Shown here: piece after piece, positions 42,269 to 51,495 of the stretch
Numbering within the stretch: the stretch's first letter is position 1
Layout: the number at the start of each line of letters is the position of its first letter
Origin: Polyangium jinanense
GTDB lineage: Bacteria > Myxococcota > Polyangia > Polyangiales > Polyangiaceae
DNA: 64,000 bases
Assembly (NCBI RefSeq): GCF_028435365.1
Contig: NZ_JAGTJJ010000017.1
Coordinates: 1-64,000, forward strand
Direction of reading: 5' to 3'
Made by a program: the position numbers and the translations under genes
Notes under the pieces: generated by a model
What the model was told of the DNA's origin: nothing
What the model saw: the letters and a program-made list of their open reading frames with translations, nothing else
Databases searched by the model: none

Positions 42269-43834
42269 GTGCGTGCACGGCAAGGATGGGCAGGGCTTTT
42301 CGCGTTCGCGATGGGCTTTTCCCTCGCGGGCGCTTCATCGGCCCAGGAAAACAAGGCCCGTCTCGACGAGGGCATCCGCATCGACCAGCTCCAGCCGGCC
42401 TCGCCGGAGAGCCCCTTCCTTCGTGCGCTCGGACCTCACGAGAAGGGCCCGAACACCATCGAGTTCGCGTTCGGCCTGTCGTTCGACTACGGCATGGGGC
42501 TGCTCAAGGCCGTCACCGTCGATGGGCAAGGCGGCGAGAACGTCGCGGCGACGCCCGTCAAAAACGCGCTGCTCGCGCACGTCGGCGGCTCGATCACGCC
42601 GCTGCCCTGGCTCACCGTCGACCTCGCGCTCCCCGTCGCGCTCTTCATCAACGGCGACGAGCCGTTCGACAAGTACGGCGTCCTCATCCGTCAGTCCGAG
42701 ACGTTCGGCGTCGGAGATCTCCGTGCAGGTCTCCATTTCCGTCCGGTCGACACGAAGGCCTTCACGTTCGTCGCGGGCGCACGGTTCTGGGCGCCTGTCG
42801 GGTCAACGGCGTCGTTCCTCTCGGACAAGAGGCTTCGCGCCGAGGTGGATCTCGGCATTGCGAGCGAGAAGGACCGGCTGCGGTGGGGTTGCACGGCGTT
42901 CGTGTCGCCCCTGTTCTTCATCGATGTCGCCGGCTCCGACGGCGAGCGGATCGCGCTCGCGTGCGCCGCGCAGTTCCGCGCCGCGTCGTTTCTGTGGGTC
43001 GGGCTCGAGCCGAGCTTCGCGATGTTCAACCAGACCCACGCGTCCGTGGACGCGGGCAAGGATCCTCCGAGCTCGATCGATCTGCAGATCGAGCCGCTCG
43101 CATCGGTGCGCATGGCGTTCGGCGGGATGCAGATCGGTGTGAGCGGCGGGCCCGGGTTCGGCGGCGCCGCGGGCGCGCCGGGCTTCCGCGGGGTCCTGAG
43201 CCTCGCGTACGTCGGCGGGGGACGGCCCAAGCCGGTCGCGCCCAAGGGGCCGCCGGATGGCGACCTCGACAAGATCCCCGACGCCGAAGACGCCTGCCCT
43301 GCCGAGGCGGGGCCCGAGAACGCGGATCCGAAGAAGCGCGGCTGTCCGTCGAGCGACAAGGACGGCGACAACATCATCGACGAAGAGGACGCTTGCCCGC
43401 AGAGCCCGGGCGTCAAGCACGCGAGCGCCGAGGCGAACGGTTGTCCGGACGTCGACAACGATCAGCTCCCGGAGCCCGTGGACAAGTGCCCCGTGGAGCC
43501 GGGGCCGGCGCCCGAGGGCTGCCCGAAGTACGCGCGGCTCAAGGGAGAATCGTTCGAGATCAAACCGCCGATCAAGTTCAGCACGGGCGATCAGCTCACG
43601 CCCGAGGGGCAAGCGGCGCTCGAGGAGATCGCGGCGACGATGCGCGCGAACCCGAAGATCGAGCAGGTCAGCGTCTCGCTCGGCACGAAGGGCGTGAGCG
43701 CGGACCTCAGCGATCGGCGGGCGCAGGCGATCATCTTCGTGCTGCGGTCGGGTAGCCTCGACTCGAACCGCTACGAGCTCGTCCTGCGCGACGATCTGCG
43801 TGCGGGTACCGTTCAGGCGCGCATCATCAAGTAG
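42269..43834 (+). CDS. OmpA-family protein with thrombospondin type 3 repeats
   Basis: 521 aa from a GTG with AAGGTGG upstream. A signal peptide (AFAMGFSLAGASSAQ) is followed by a beta-barrel-like N-terminal half (residues 30-320), calcium-binding thrombospondin type 3 repeats (DGDLDKIPDAEDACP, DKDGDNIIDEEDACP, DVDNDQLPEPVDKCP) and a C-terminal OmpA-like peptidoglycan-binding domain (IKFSTGDQLTPEGQAALEEIAATM ... SDRRAQAIIFVL). It should connect the outer membrane to the cell wall. It is followed 5 bp later by the TMTC-like gene. Confidence 0.92.
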   Translation: MRARQGWAGLFAFAMGFSLAGASSAQENKARLDEGIRIDQLQPASPESPFLRALGPHEKGPNTIEFAFGLSFDYGMGLLKAVTVDGQGGENVAATPVKNALLAHVGGSITPLPWLTVDLALPVALFINGDEPFDKYGVLIRQSETFGVGDLRAGLHFRPVDTKAFTFVAGARFWAPVGSTASFLSDKRLRAEVDLGIASEKDRLRWGCTAFVSPLFFIDVAGSDGERIALACAAQFRAASFLWVGLEPSFAMFNQTHASVDAGKDPPSSIDLQIEPLASVRMAFGGMQIGVSGGPGFGGAAGAPGFRGVLSLAYVGGGRPKPVAPKGPPDGDLDKIPDAEDACPAEAGPENADPKKRGCPSSDKDGDNIIDEEDACPQSPGVKHASAEANGCPDVDNDQLPEPVDKCPVEPGPAPEGCPKYARLKGESFEIKPPIKFSTGDQLTPEGQAALEEIAATMRANPKIEQVSVSLGTKGVSADLSDRRAQAIIFVLRSGSLDSNRYELVLRDDLRAGTVQARIIK

Positions 43835-43838
43835 GACC

Positions 43839-45545
43839 ATGACCCGAGCGAAGGCAGCTCTGTCCCGCGGCGCGCTCGCGCTCGTCGCGGCGGCTGCCTT
43901 CTTCGGGCATGCGCGCGCGATCGGCGCGGGCTTCGTCTTCGATGATCGCGGCGCGATCCAGGAGAACCCGGTCGTGCAGGGCGACCTCGATCTCGGGGCG
44001 CTCTTCGGCTCGGATTTCTGGGGGCGTCCGCCGGGCGAGGGGCCGGGGACGTGGCGGCCGCTCGTCGTGCTCTCGTTCTGGCTGAACAAGCACATCACGG
44101 GCGGGTTTCACGAGACGAACCTCCTCTTGCACGCGGCGACGTCGGTGGTGCTCGCGCTCGCGCTTTCGCGGCACACGGGGCGGACGACGTTCGCCGTCGT
44201 CGCGGCGATGGTGTTCGGCGTGCTCGGCGTCAACACGGAGGCCGTGGTGGGGCTCGTGGGGCGCGCGGACGTGATGGCGGCAGGGCTAGGGTGGCTCGCG
44301 TGGTTCGTCGCGGGGCGCGCGGACGAGCCAGAGGAGCCTCGGAGCAGCCTGTGGGCGGCGCTCGCGTTTGCGGGGGCGCTCGCCTCCAAGGAGTCCGCGA
44401 TCGTCTTTCCGCTGTTTCTTTTCCTGGCCGATCGGCTCCTCGCGCCGCCGGGGCGCGCGCCACGGATCCTTTCGGCGCGGTACGGTTCTCTCGTCGCCGC
44501 GGCGGTCCTCGTGATCGCGTTGCGCACCGTGGCCTTCGCGTCGCCGCTCGCCGCGGTTTCTCGCGAGCTCCAGGCAAACCCGCTGCTCGCCGAGGGATGG
44601 GGGCCGCGGATCTTTACCTCGCTGCGGCTGTTTGCCATGGCGCTCGGCAAGATCGTCCTGCCCGTGGGTTTGTCGGCGGACTACTCGTACGCCGCGATCC
44701 TGCCCGAGCACAGCCCGTTCGCGCTGCCTGTCCTCGTCGGGGCGCTCGTGCTCGTGGGACTCGTCGTGCTTTCGATCCGCCTGCGCCGGCGAGAGCCGCT
44801 CTTCGCGCTCGCGGCCGTGATGGTGCTCGTGCCGTGGATCGTCATGAGTCAGCTCCCCTTCGTGCTGCCGACGATCTTCGCCGAGCGGCTGCTTTATCTG
44901 CCGGCCGCGGGCTTCGCGCTCATGGTTGCGCGGATCGGCGAGTGGATGCTGGAGCGAACGCCGGGGGGGCTCGTTTTCCCCGCAGCATCCGCGGGGAAGG
45001 GGAAGAAGCGCGCGGCGCAGAAGCGGCCGAAGGTGGAGCCGGCGAACCTGCGCTCGTTCGTGCTCGTGCTCGGCCCCGTGATGCTCGCCAATCTGGCGCT
45101 CGCGTGGAGCCGCGCCGCGGACTGGGAGAACGATCGGACGCTGTTCGCGTCGGCGATGGAGGTCGTGCCGAGGTCGGCGCGGGCGCATCACAACTACGGC
45201 TCGGCGCTGCTCAACGAGGGCAAGTCCGCCGCGTCGATCGCGTCGTTCGAGCGTGCCGTCGAGATCCTCCCGACGTGGTCCGAGCCGCACGCGCAGCTCG
45301 GGGTGGCGATGCTCGACACGGGGCGCGTGCGCGAGGCGGAAGAGCACTTCCGCAAGGCCGTGGAGCTCGATCCGGACTCGACGAAGGCCGTCTTCAACCT
45401 CTCGGTTTTCCTCGCCCGGCAAGGCCGACTCGAAGAGGTGCGGGCGAACCTCGCGCCCTTCGTCGAGCGTCACCCGAACCGCGCCCGCGAGGCCGCGCTA
45501 CTCCGTCAAATCGAGGCGGATCTGCGTTCCCCGCAGCGCCCCTGA
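43839..45545 (+). CDS. TMTC-like membrane glycosyltransferase with TPRs
   Basis: 568 aa. About ten membrane helices with the signature of the TMTC/DUF1736 family: FVFDDRGAIQENPVVQG, SDFWG, TWRPLVVLSFWLNKH and HETNLLLHAATSVVL, then SKESAIVFPLFLFLADRL. The acidic FDD pair in the first outside loop is typical for enzymes that use lipid-linked sugars. The last 130 residues (from about 434) are tetratricopeptide repeats (AHHNYGSALLNEGKSAASIASFERAVEI). In animals these proteins add O-mannose; the substrate here is unknown. It directly follows the OmpA gene. Its stop lies 4 bp from the convergent stop at 45550. Confidence 0.85.
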   Translation: MTRAKAALSRGALALVAAAAFFGHARAIGAGFVFDDRGAIQENPVVQGDLDLGALFGSDFWGRPPGEGPGTWRPLVVLSFWLNKHITGGFHETNLLLHAATSVVLALALSRHTGRTTFAVVAAMVFGVLGVNTEAVVGLVGRADVMAAGLGWLAWFVAGRADEPEEPRSSLWAALAFAGALASKESAIVFPLFLFLADRLLAPPGRAPRILSARYGSLVAAAVLVIALRTVAFASPLAAVSRELQANPLLAEGWGPRIFTSLRLFAMALGKIVLPVGLSADYSYAAILPEHSPFALPVLVGALVLVGLVVLSIRLRRREPLFALAAVMVLVPWIVMSQLPFVLPTIFAERLLYLPAAGFALMVARIGEWMLERTPGGLVFPAASAGKGKKRAAQKRPKVEPANLRSFVLVLGPVMLANLALAWSRAADWENDRTLFASAMEVVPRSARAHHNYGSALLNEGKSAASIASFERAVEILPTWSEPHAQLGVAMLDTGRVREAEEHFRKAVELDPDSTKAVFNLSVFLARQGRLEEVRANLAPFVERHPNRAREAALLRQIEADLRSPQRP

Positions 45546-45549
45546 CGCT

Positions 45550-48500
45550 TCATTCGTCGTCGTCCCAGCTCCGACGCGCCGCCGCCGCGTCGCCCTCGGG
45601 CGGCGGTTTTTCTCCCGTCGGGTTCGAGCTTTTGCGCAGCCGCGCGAGCTCGTCTTCCGCCATCGAGAGCCGGCGATCCGCCTCGCGTAGCCGGCCGCTC
45701 ACCACGCGCAGGACGCCCATCGCGATCTCGGCCGTGTCGTGCACTGCAGCGCTGAAATCCTCGCCCGACACGCGCAGGAGCTCCACGGGTTCGAGGCTCA
45801 CCGCCGTCGCGGCGCGGGGCTCGCGATCGATGATCGACGTCTCGCCGAAGACTTCGTTCGCACCGAGCCGCACGACCTCCTTGCCCTCGACGCGCAGGCT
45901 CACCGAGCCCGAGATGATGAAGTAGAGCGCGGCGCCCGAATCGCCTTGCCGGAAGATCACCTCGCCGCGCGGCAGGCCGAGCACCTCCGAGGTCCGCGCA
46001 AGGCCCACGAGCTCATCGCCCGAGATCTTCGAGAGGATCGGGACACGCTGCAAAAAGAGGACTTTTTCGATCGTCGTGTACATGCCGTCTCCCGCGTCGA
46101 TCCCGCTCCGCCCCGTCCTCGCAAAGTACGCAGCCCACCGCGCGACGACCCGATCCGGATCCGCCGAAAGGGCCCGGAGTTTTTCCTCCGCGCCCTCGGC
46201 ACGCGTCTCGACCACCGCGATCGCCGCAGCCTCGCGCACGAGCGGATCGGGCGCGTCGAGCGCGACGAGCGCGTCCTTCGCGCACGCCTCGATCCGGTGC
46301 GCCGCGACCGCTTCGAGCACGAGCGCGGCGCGGTACGGGTCGTTCGACTGGAGCTCGGATCGCACGAAGGTCACGACGTCGTCCGTGCTCGGAGCCGCGC
46401 CGCCGCGCGGCAGGCCCTCGGCGAGCTCCAGGTAGCGCTCGAAGAGCGCGACGAGCCGCGCGCCGCGCCGGCGATCGAGCAGCGATTCGAGCACCTCGAA
46501 GGCGTTCGCCCGGAGCGAGCGATCCTTGCCGAAGACGTGCGTCCGCACGCCGGCCACGACCTCGCGCGGGTAGACGAGCTCGCAGAGGCGCAGGATGCGG
46601 ATGAGGCCCTTGCGCAGGCGGCGCTCGACGTGCGCGTCGAGCAGCGGGCGCGCGAGGCGAGGGCGGACCAGGAGGTAGGCGTCACGCTCGCGCTCGTGCG
46701 TCTGGGCTTCGCGTTCGATGCGCTCGCGGATGGGCTCGAGCGGCGCAGGCGGCGCACCAAGCGCGAGGCGCAGCCGCGAGGCAGAGGCGAGCACCTTCTG
46801 CCTGACCCGGTCGTCCGGTTCGTCCACCCGATCGAGCAGCGCGGCGAGTGCGGCGCTCGTGCCGATCCGCGAGAAAAGTCGTGGGATCGCGAGGCGCACG
46901 GTCGCATCCGCACCCGGATCGGAGAGCGTCGCCACGAGCCGCGGGATCGCGCGATCGCCGAGCGCCACGATGGCATTCGACGCGGCCTTCCCGAGCGTGT
47001 GATCGGCGAGCGCTTCGCAGAGGAGCGGCAAGAGCTTCGGCGCGGCTACCGTCGCCGAGGCCGAGAGCGCAGCCTTTCTGACGGCCGGATCTGCGTCGGC
47101 GAGCAGCCGCGCGACCGCGCGTTCGAGCTGCGGTTGTCCCACCAAACCAAGCACCCGCGCGGCCGTCACGCGCTCGGCGGGATCCTCGCTGTCGAGCAGA
47201 TCTCGCAGCCTCGGCGCGCCTTCCAGCATCCCGCCGAGCCCGCCGTGACGGAGCAGCGCCGCGATCGACGCGGCCCGCACGGCCTCGTCACCCCCTCGCG
47301 TCGCGAGCGCGCAAAGCTCCTCGTGTGCGTCTTCGCCGAGCGCGTTCGCCAGGAGCTCGACCGCGATGCCTCGGACCTCGGGATCGGTATCTTCGAGCCG
47401 TTCGCGGGCCAGCGTCGCGGCGTCGGGGTGCCCCACGGCGCGGGAGGTGCGGAGCGCCGCGGCCCGCACGCGCGACGAGACGTGCCGCGTGAGCGCGGGC
47501 AGCGCCTCGCGGACGCGCGCCGGATCGAGCTGCCGCAGCCGATCGAGGGCGAAGAGCACCTGCGGCGCATCGAGGCTCGACAGCGCCCCCGCGAGCGCGG
47601 CCACGGCCCTGCCGCCGCGCTGGGGCATCTCCGGCGTGAGCTTGCCGCGCAGGAGCGTCCCCTGCATCGCCTCCACGTAGCCGCGCCGCACCGTGAGCAG
47701 GAGCGGCAGGATCGTGAGGCCGATCGGCAGCGTCACGTAGCCGAGTTTCGCCGCGGCCGTGATGAGCGAAGCTCCCGGCTGTGCTTCGTTCGCCGAGGGG
47801 CTGAACGCGAGCAGCAGCGCCGCGCCGACGCCGCAGCCGAGAGGCTTCATGATCGCGGACGCGAGCGTTCGCACCCGATCCCGGAGCGCCGCGGGGAACG
47901 GGAAGAACAGGATCTGCAGCGTCACGTCGAAGATCGAGAACTGCAGCGCGTTGTCGCTCGCCTTGAGCACCGCCGCGAGCGGCATCGAGGGGAAGGCGAG
48001 GAGCAGCGTCGTGCTCGCGAGGAACGCGATGGGCATCGTGGCCGCGCCGCCGAGCACGCCCGCGCGATCGAGCATCCGCGGCGTGACCACGAGCTGGACG
48101 AAGAGCCCGACGATCCCGATGACGCCGTAAAACGTGCCCATGAACCGCGCGAGCGAATCGCGGTCCGGGTACGACGTGCGGGCGATCGCCTTGAACTGGT
48201 AATCGCCGACCGTGAGGATCGTGTAGACGACCAGGATCGTCACGGCGAGGGCGCCGACGTACCGCGAGTTGAAGAGCGGCGTCTGCTCTTGCTTTTGCGC
48301 GTTCGGCCGATCGTCGGCGCGGCTCCGCGAGGTCGTGCCGTGCCTTCGCGCGACGATGCGGCAGAGGAGGGCCACGCCGAGCAGGGCCGCGACGAGCACG
48401 AAGATGAGGTTTTCCGCGCCGATGATGGGCGCGATCGCGCCCGCGCCGAGGCCCGAGACCACCGTGCCCGCGATGTGCCCCGCGCCGATCAACCCGAAGA

Positions 48501-49026
48501 TCCGCCGGGCGCTGCGCGCGTCGTAGAGGTCCTGCGCGATGCTCCAGGCGAGCATGCCGGTCAGGTTCGCGATGACGTCGGCCCAGATCGCGAAGATCAG
48601 GTACGCGGGCCCGATGTCCTCGCCGATGAGCACGCGGAGCAGGACGTAACTCGCGGCCGCGCCGAGCGCGAACACCGCGCCGAAACGCGCGCGCGGCAGC
48701 TTCCGGAGCCCGCGCTCGTAGCCGAAGGCCACGACGGCCGAGACCACGCCGTACGCCATCCACATCGGCGCGATCCACGTGACGGGAAAACGCGTCAAAA
48801 AGAGCGCGTCGCGCGCGGTGCGGCCGACGACGAGCAAGAGGGCGGACAGGAAGAGCAGCGTCGACAGGAGCACGACGCGCTCGACCTCGGCCCGGCTGAG
48901 GGCGATGCCGAGGAGCGACGACGCGGCGGCGTGGCGCGCTTTGTCCCGGTTCGTCGCGACGGTCCCCTGGCTCGGGCCTTCGTGCGGCAAGGACGGGGAT
49001 GCGGTCGGGACGGGAGGTTCGGCCAC
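45550..49026 (-). CDS. Nucleotide-transporter-like protein fused to HEAT repeats and a cNMP domain
   Basis: 1158 aa, three parts. Residues about 40-450 are a 12-helix transporter resembling ADP/ATP translocases of the NTT type or related MFS proteins (LFLSALLLVVGRTARDALFLTRF, LAWSIAQDLYDARSARRIFGLIGAGHIAGTV). About 465-960 are HEAT-type helical repeats (ALRTSRAVGHPDAATLARERLEDTDPEVRGIA, and many alike). About 1000-1110 form a cyclic nucleotide-binding domain (GEVIFRQGDSGAALYFIISGSVSLRV, VFGETSIIDREPRAATAVSLEPVELLRVS). This suggests transport or signalling gated by a cyclic nucleotide. It begins with GTG without a ribosome site; a TATACT box is 15 bases upstream. Confidence 0.88.
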   Translation of the reverse strand: MAEPPVPTASPSLPHEGPSQGTVATNRDKARHAAASSLLGIALSRAEVERVVLLSTLLFLSALLLVVGRTARDALFLTRFPVTWIAPMWMAYGVVSAVVAFGYERGLRKLPRARFGAVFALGAAASYVLLRVLIGEDIGPAYLIFAIWADVIANLTGMLAWSIAQDLYDARSARRIFGLIGAGHIAGTVVSGLGAGAIAPIIGAENLIFVLVAALLGVALLCRIVARRHGTTSRSRADDRPNAQKQEQTPLFNSRYVGALAVTILVVYTILTVGDYQFKAIARTSYPDRDSLARFMGTFYGVIGIVGLFVQLVVTPRMLDRAGVLGGAATMPIAFLASTTLLLAFPSMPLAAVLKASDNALQFSIFDVTLQILFFPFPAALRDRVRTLASAIMKPLGCGVGAALLLAFSPSANEAQPGASLITAAAKLGYVTLPIGLTILPLLLTVRRGYVEAMQGTLLRGKLTPEMPQRGGRAVAALAGALSSLDAPQVLFALDRLRQLDPARVREALPALTRHVSSRVRAAALRTSRAVGHPDAATLARERLEDTDPEVRGIAVELLANALGEDAHEELCALATRGGDEAVRAASIAALLRHGGLGGMLEGAPRLRDLLDSEDPAERVTAARVLGLVGQPQLERAVARLLADADPAVRKAALSASATVAAPKLLPLLCEALADHTLGKAASNAIVALGDRAIPRLVATLSDPGADATVRLAIPRLFSRIGTSAALAALLDRVDEPDDRVRQKVLASASRLRLALGAPPAPLEPIRERIEREAQTHERERDAYLLVRPRLARPLLDAHVERRLRKGLIRILRLCELVYPREVVAGVRTHVFGKDRSLRANAFEVLESLLDRRRGARLVALFERYLELAEGLPRGGAAPSTDDVVTFVRSELQSNDPYRAALVLEAVAAHRIEACAKDALVALDAPDPLVREAAAIAVVETRAEGAEEKLRALSADPDRVVARWAAYFARTGRSGIDAGDGMYTTIEKVLFLQRVPILSKISGDELVGLARTSEVLGLPRGEVIFRQGDSGAALYFIISGSVSLRVEGKEVVRLGANEVFGETSIIDREPRAATAVSLEPVELLRVSGEDFSAAVHDTAEIAMGVLRVVSGRLREADRRLSMAEDELARLRKSSNPTGEKPPPEGDAAAARRSWDDDE

Positions 49027-49041
49027 GTGGCGTGAAAGGGT

Positions 49042-49047
49042 AGTATA
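49042..49047 (-). promoter_or_regulatory. -10 box (TATACT), possible leaderless start
   Basis: TATACT on the minus strand ends 15 bases before the GTG of the transporter fusion, so the transcript would have only about eight leader bases. No ribosome site is present between them. No clear -35 box is seen. Confidence 0.4.
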
Positions 49048-49205
49048 CCGTAACGAGACGGTCGCCTTGGTAGGCCATGGTGGGCGCCCGGCTCCCGATG
49101 TCGGGGCAGGCCCGAGCCCGGCTGTTCGTGTTCAGGACGACCGGGCGAGCGCGACTGTGGCAACTGGGGATACGTTTTTCGCGACGAACGCGCCGTGACG
49201 CGCCG

Positions 49206-50105
49206 TCAATAATGCCAGGGGAATTTCTTGTAATCGGGTTTGCGCTTTTCCAGGAACGCGTCGCGGCCCTCTTCGGCCTCCTCGGTGCCGTAGGCGAGCC
49301 GCGTCGCCTCGCCGGCGAAGAGCTGCTGGCCCACGAGGCCCTCGTCCGGGAGGTTGAAGCCGTATTTCAGCATTCGCATCGCGGTCGGGCTCTTGCCGTT
49401 GATGAGCGCGCCCCATTCGAGCGCCACCTTCTCCAGGTCCTCGTGCGGCACGGCGGCGTTCACCATCCCCATCGCCGCAGCCTGCTCCGCCGTGTAATCG
49501 AGGCCGAGGAAGAAGATCTCCCGCGCCTTCTTCTGCCCGACCTGACGCGCGAGCAGCGCCGATCCGTAGCCGCTGTCAAAGCTCGCCACGTCGGGATCCG
49601 TCTGCTTGAACCGCGCGTGCTCCCGGCTCGCGAGCGTCATGTCGCAGACGACGTGCAGGCTGTGCCCGCCGCCCACGGCCCAGCCCGGCACGACGGCGAT
49701 CACGACCTTCGGCATGAAACGAATGAGACGCTGCACCTCCAGGATGTGCAGTCGGCCGAGGCGCGCCGCGTCCACCTCGCCGGCCTCGCTCCCCTCGTAT
49801 TTGTACCCATCCTTGCCGCGAATTCGTTGATCGCCGCCCGAGCAGAAGGCCCAGCCGCCGTCCTTCGGCGAGGGGCCGTTGCCCGTGATGAGCACGCAGC
49901 CCACGTCCGACGTGATCCGCGCGTGCTCGAGCGCCGTGTAGAGCTCGTCCACCGTCTTCGGCCGAAACGCGTTGCGCACCTCGGGCCGGTGGAAAGCGAT
50001 ACGCACGGTGCCCTGGTCCACGGCGCGGTGGTAGGTGATGTCCGTGAACGAAAAACCCGGCACCTCGCGCCAGCGCGCGGGATCGAAGATCGCTGAGACG
50101 GTCAT
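49206..50105 (-). CDS. menB: 1,4-dihydroxy-2-naphthoyl-CoA synthase (MenB)
   Basis: 299 aa from the ATG at 50105 with GAGGAGG upstream. It is a crotonase-fold enzyme that closes the naphthoate ring in menaquinone synthesis. Typical parts: VRIAFHRPEVRNAFRPKTVDELY, FCSGGDQRIRG, VVPGWAVGGGHSLHVVCDMTLAS, TDPDVASFDSGYGSALLARQVGQKKAREIFFLG and GLVGQQLFAGEATRLAY near the end. The aspartate in QTDPDV, where many MenB proteins have glycine, matches the type that carries its own side chain instead of bicarbonate, as in mycobacterial MenB. No other men gene is in the window. Confidence 0.93.
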   Translation of the reverse strand: MTVSAIFDPARWREVPGFSFTDITYHRAVDQGTVRIAFHRPEVRNAFRPKTVDELYTALEHARITSDVGCVLITGNGPSPKDGGWAFCSGGDQRIRGKDGYKYEGSEAGEVDAARLGRLHILEVQRLIRFMPKVVIAVVPGWAVGGGHSLHVVCDMTLASREHARFKQTDPDVASFDSGYGSALLARQVGQKKAREIFFLGLDYTAEQAAAMGMVNAAVPHEDLEKVALEWGALINGKSPTAMRMLKYGFNLPDEGLVGQQLFAGEATRLAYGTEEAEEGRDAFLEKRKPDYKKFPWHY

Positions 50106-50179
50106 GGAATCGAGCCTCCTCGCGGCCGCGACCCTACACGTCCCCCGCGGCATCCGCCACAGGCCCTCGCGCGTGTTGT

Positions 50180-50239
50180 CAACTTGTCACGCGTGGCGCA
50201 TCCGTCCGGCCAACTCGTCACGCGGAGGGCTCCGTCCGG
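50180..50239. repeat. Two imperfect direct repeats of about 30 bp
   Basis: CAACTTGTCACGCG-type unit at 50180-50209 and CAACTCGTCACGCG-type unit at 50211-50239, both ending TCCGTCCGG. They are one after another in the gap between menB and the gene at 50344 and could be a regulator site or a promoter element (TTGTCA). Confidence 0.55.
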
Positions 50240-50343
50240 ATGGAATCGCCCGCGCGCAGCAGGATTTGCTCCGTGGCACGAGCTGTGCTCAAACACGCGG
50301 GATGGATACAGCTTCGTCGGGTCTTTTGGACGGGAGGCGGCGC

Positions 50344-51495
50344 ATGTTTCGCTCGGCGTGGGCAGCGCTTTTGGTCGCGGCGGGGGGGCTCACGAGCGGC
50401 GCGGCGGAGGCGCAGACGGTGGCGCTCCAGTCGCAGCAGCCCGTCGTCCGGACGCCCCAATCGGACCATACGGCCACGCCCTGGGACATCAACCGCGAGG
50501 AGTGCCTGGACCCCGAGGACACCTTCACCTTCAACCTCACGTTCTCGGGGTTCACGAGCTCGTATTCGTTCGAGGTCTGGGGCACGACGACGGCAGGGAT
50601 CGATTGCAAGGATCCGATGCAACGCACCGGCGCCGCGCCTCAATGCTTTCAGCTCAATCCATCGGAGCTCCCTCAAGCGAACCCCAAGGACAACATCGGG
50701 AAGGTCGTGCTGACGGCGCAGGAGATGGTGGCCGTCGATCAGGACCCCGACGTCCAGGCCTGCGCGGAGAACAGCATCACGGGGGCGGAGAAGGCGCTCG
50801 CGGTGCATTTCATGCTCTTCGGGAGCGGCTCGGTGGTCGCCAGCGCGACGTGGTCGAAGACGAAACTCGACCTCTGGGGGCCCGCTGCCCCGAAGAACGT
50901 GTCCCTGACGCAGGGGGACGGTGGCTTCGAGGTCGACTTCGATCCTCCGACGGACACCGATTTCGCGGGCGTCGCCGTGTATTGCGCCAAAGGAAACGCC
51001 CTCTTCCCGAGCGGTCAGACCATCAATGGCGGCGCGGGGGGGAGCGGGGGCGCGGGCGGGAGCGGGGGCGCGGGCGGCGCGGGGGGGAGCGGGGGCGCGG
51101 GCGGGAGCGAGAGCGCGACGTGCACGAGCCCCTTCGCCGCGGGGCAGCGGCCCGATCCCACGTGGACGCCTTGTGGCACCACCAGCAAGGTCTCCGATCT
51201 GGAGAACGGCGTCACCTACGCGGTCGCCGTGGCGGCCAAGGATACCCGTGGCAATGTTGGACCGCTGTCCGAGGTGCACTGCGTGGCGCCCATCCCGGTC
51301 GACGATTTCTTCGAGGTCTACAATCAGCTCGGCGGCAAGGGCGGTGGCCTCTGCTCCGCTTCGGCTTCGCCCAGCTCCCGGGCCGCGGGGCTCTTCGGCG
51401 GCGCGGTCGCCCTGTCCGCGGTCGCGTTCGGCTTGCGACGGCGCAGGAGACCGCAAAGAGGCGGACGCGGCGCCGGCAGCGAGGGGGCGTCGTGA
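50344..51495 (+). CDS. Secreted protein with Gly-rich linker and MYXO-CTERM-like tail
   Basis: 383 aa; the ATG at 50344 has GGGAGG 6 bases upstream. A signal peptide (ALLVAAGGLTSGAAEAQ) is followed by a fibronectin-like region (FDPPTDTDFAGVAVYC, SDLENGVTYAVAVAAKDTRGNVGPLSEV). A long GGAGGS-type linker (about residues 229-255) splits it. The C-terminus has GLCSASASPSSRAAGLFGGAVALSAVAFGLRRRRR: a cysteine, a membrane helix and an Arg cluster, the layout of the MYXO-CTERM sorting tail for surface anchoring. Its stop overlaps the ATG of the next gene by one base. Confidence 0.82.
   Translation: MFRSAWAALLVAAGGLTSGAAEAQTVALQSQQPVVRTPQSDHTATPWDINREECLDPEDTFTFNLTFSGFTSSYSFEVWGTTTAGIDCKDPMQRTGAAPQCFQLNPSELPQANPKDNIGKVVLTAQEMVAVDQDPDVQACAENSITGAEKALAVHFMLFGSGSVVASATWSKTKLDLWGPAAPKNVSLTQGDGGFEVDFDPPTDTDFAGVAVYCAKGNALFPSGQTINGGAGGSGGAGGSGGAGGAGGSGGAGGSESATCTSPFAAGQRPDPTWTPCGTTSKVSDLENGVTYAVAVAAKDTRGNVGPLSEVHCVAPIPVDDFFEVYNQLGGKGGGLCSASASPSSRAAGLFGGAVALSAVAFGLRRRRRPQRGGRGAGSEGAS
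51028..51108. repeat. GGX tandem repeats coding for the Gly-rich linker
   Basis: Repeated GGC/GGG/GCG/AGC codons encode GGAGGSGGAGG units in the secreted protein. The tract has very high GC and is likely to vary in length between strains. Confidence 0.75.

Noticed and set aside
45739..49035. Plus-strand frame of 1098 codons opposite the transporter fusion
   Set aside because: Translation is mostly Arg, Glu, Asp and His without domains, while the minus strand has three recognisable domains.
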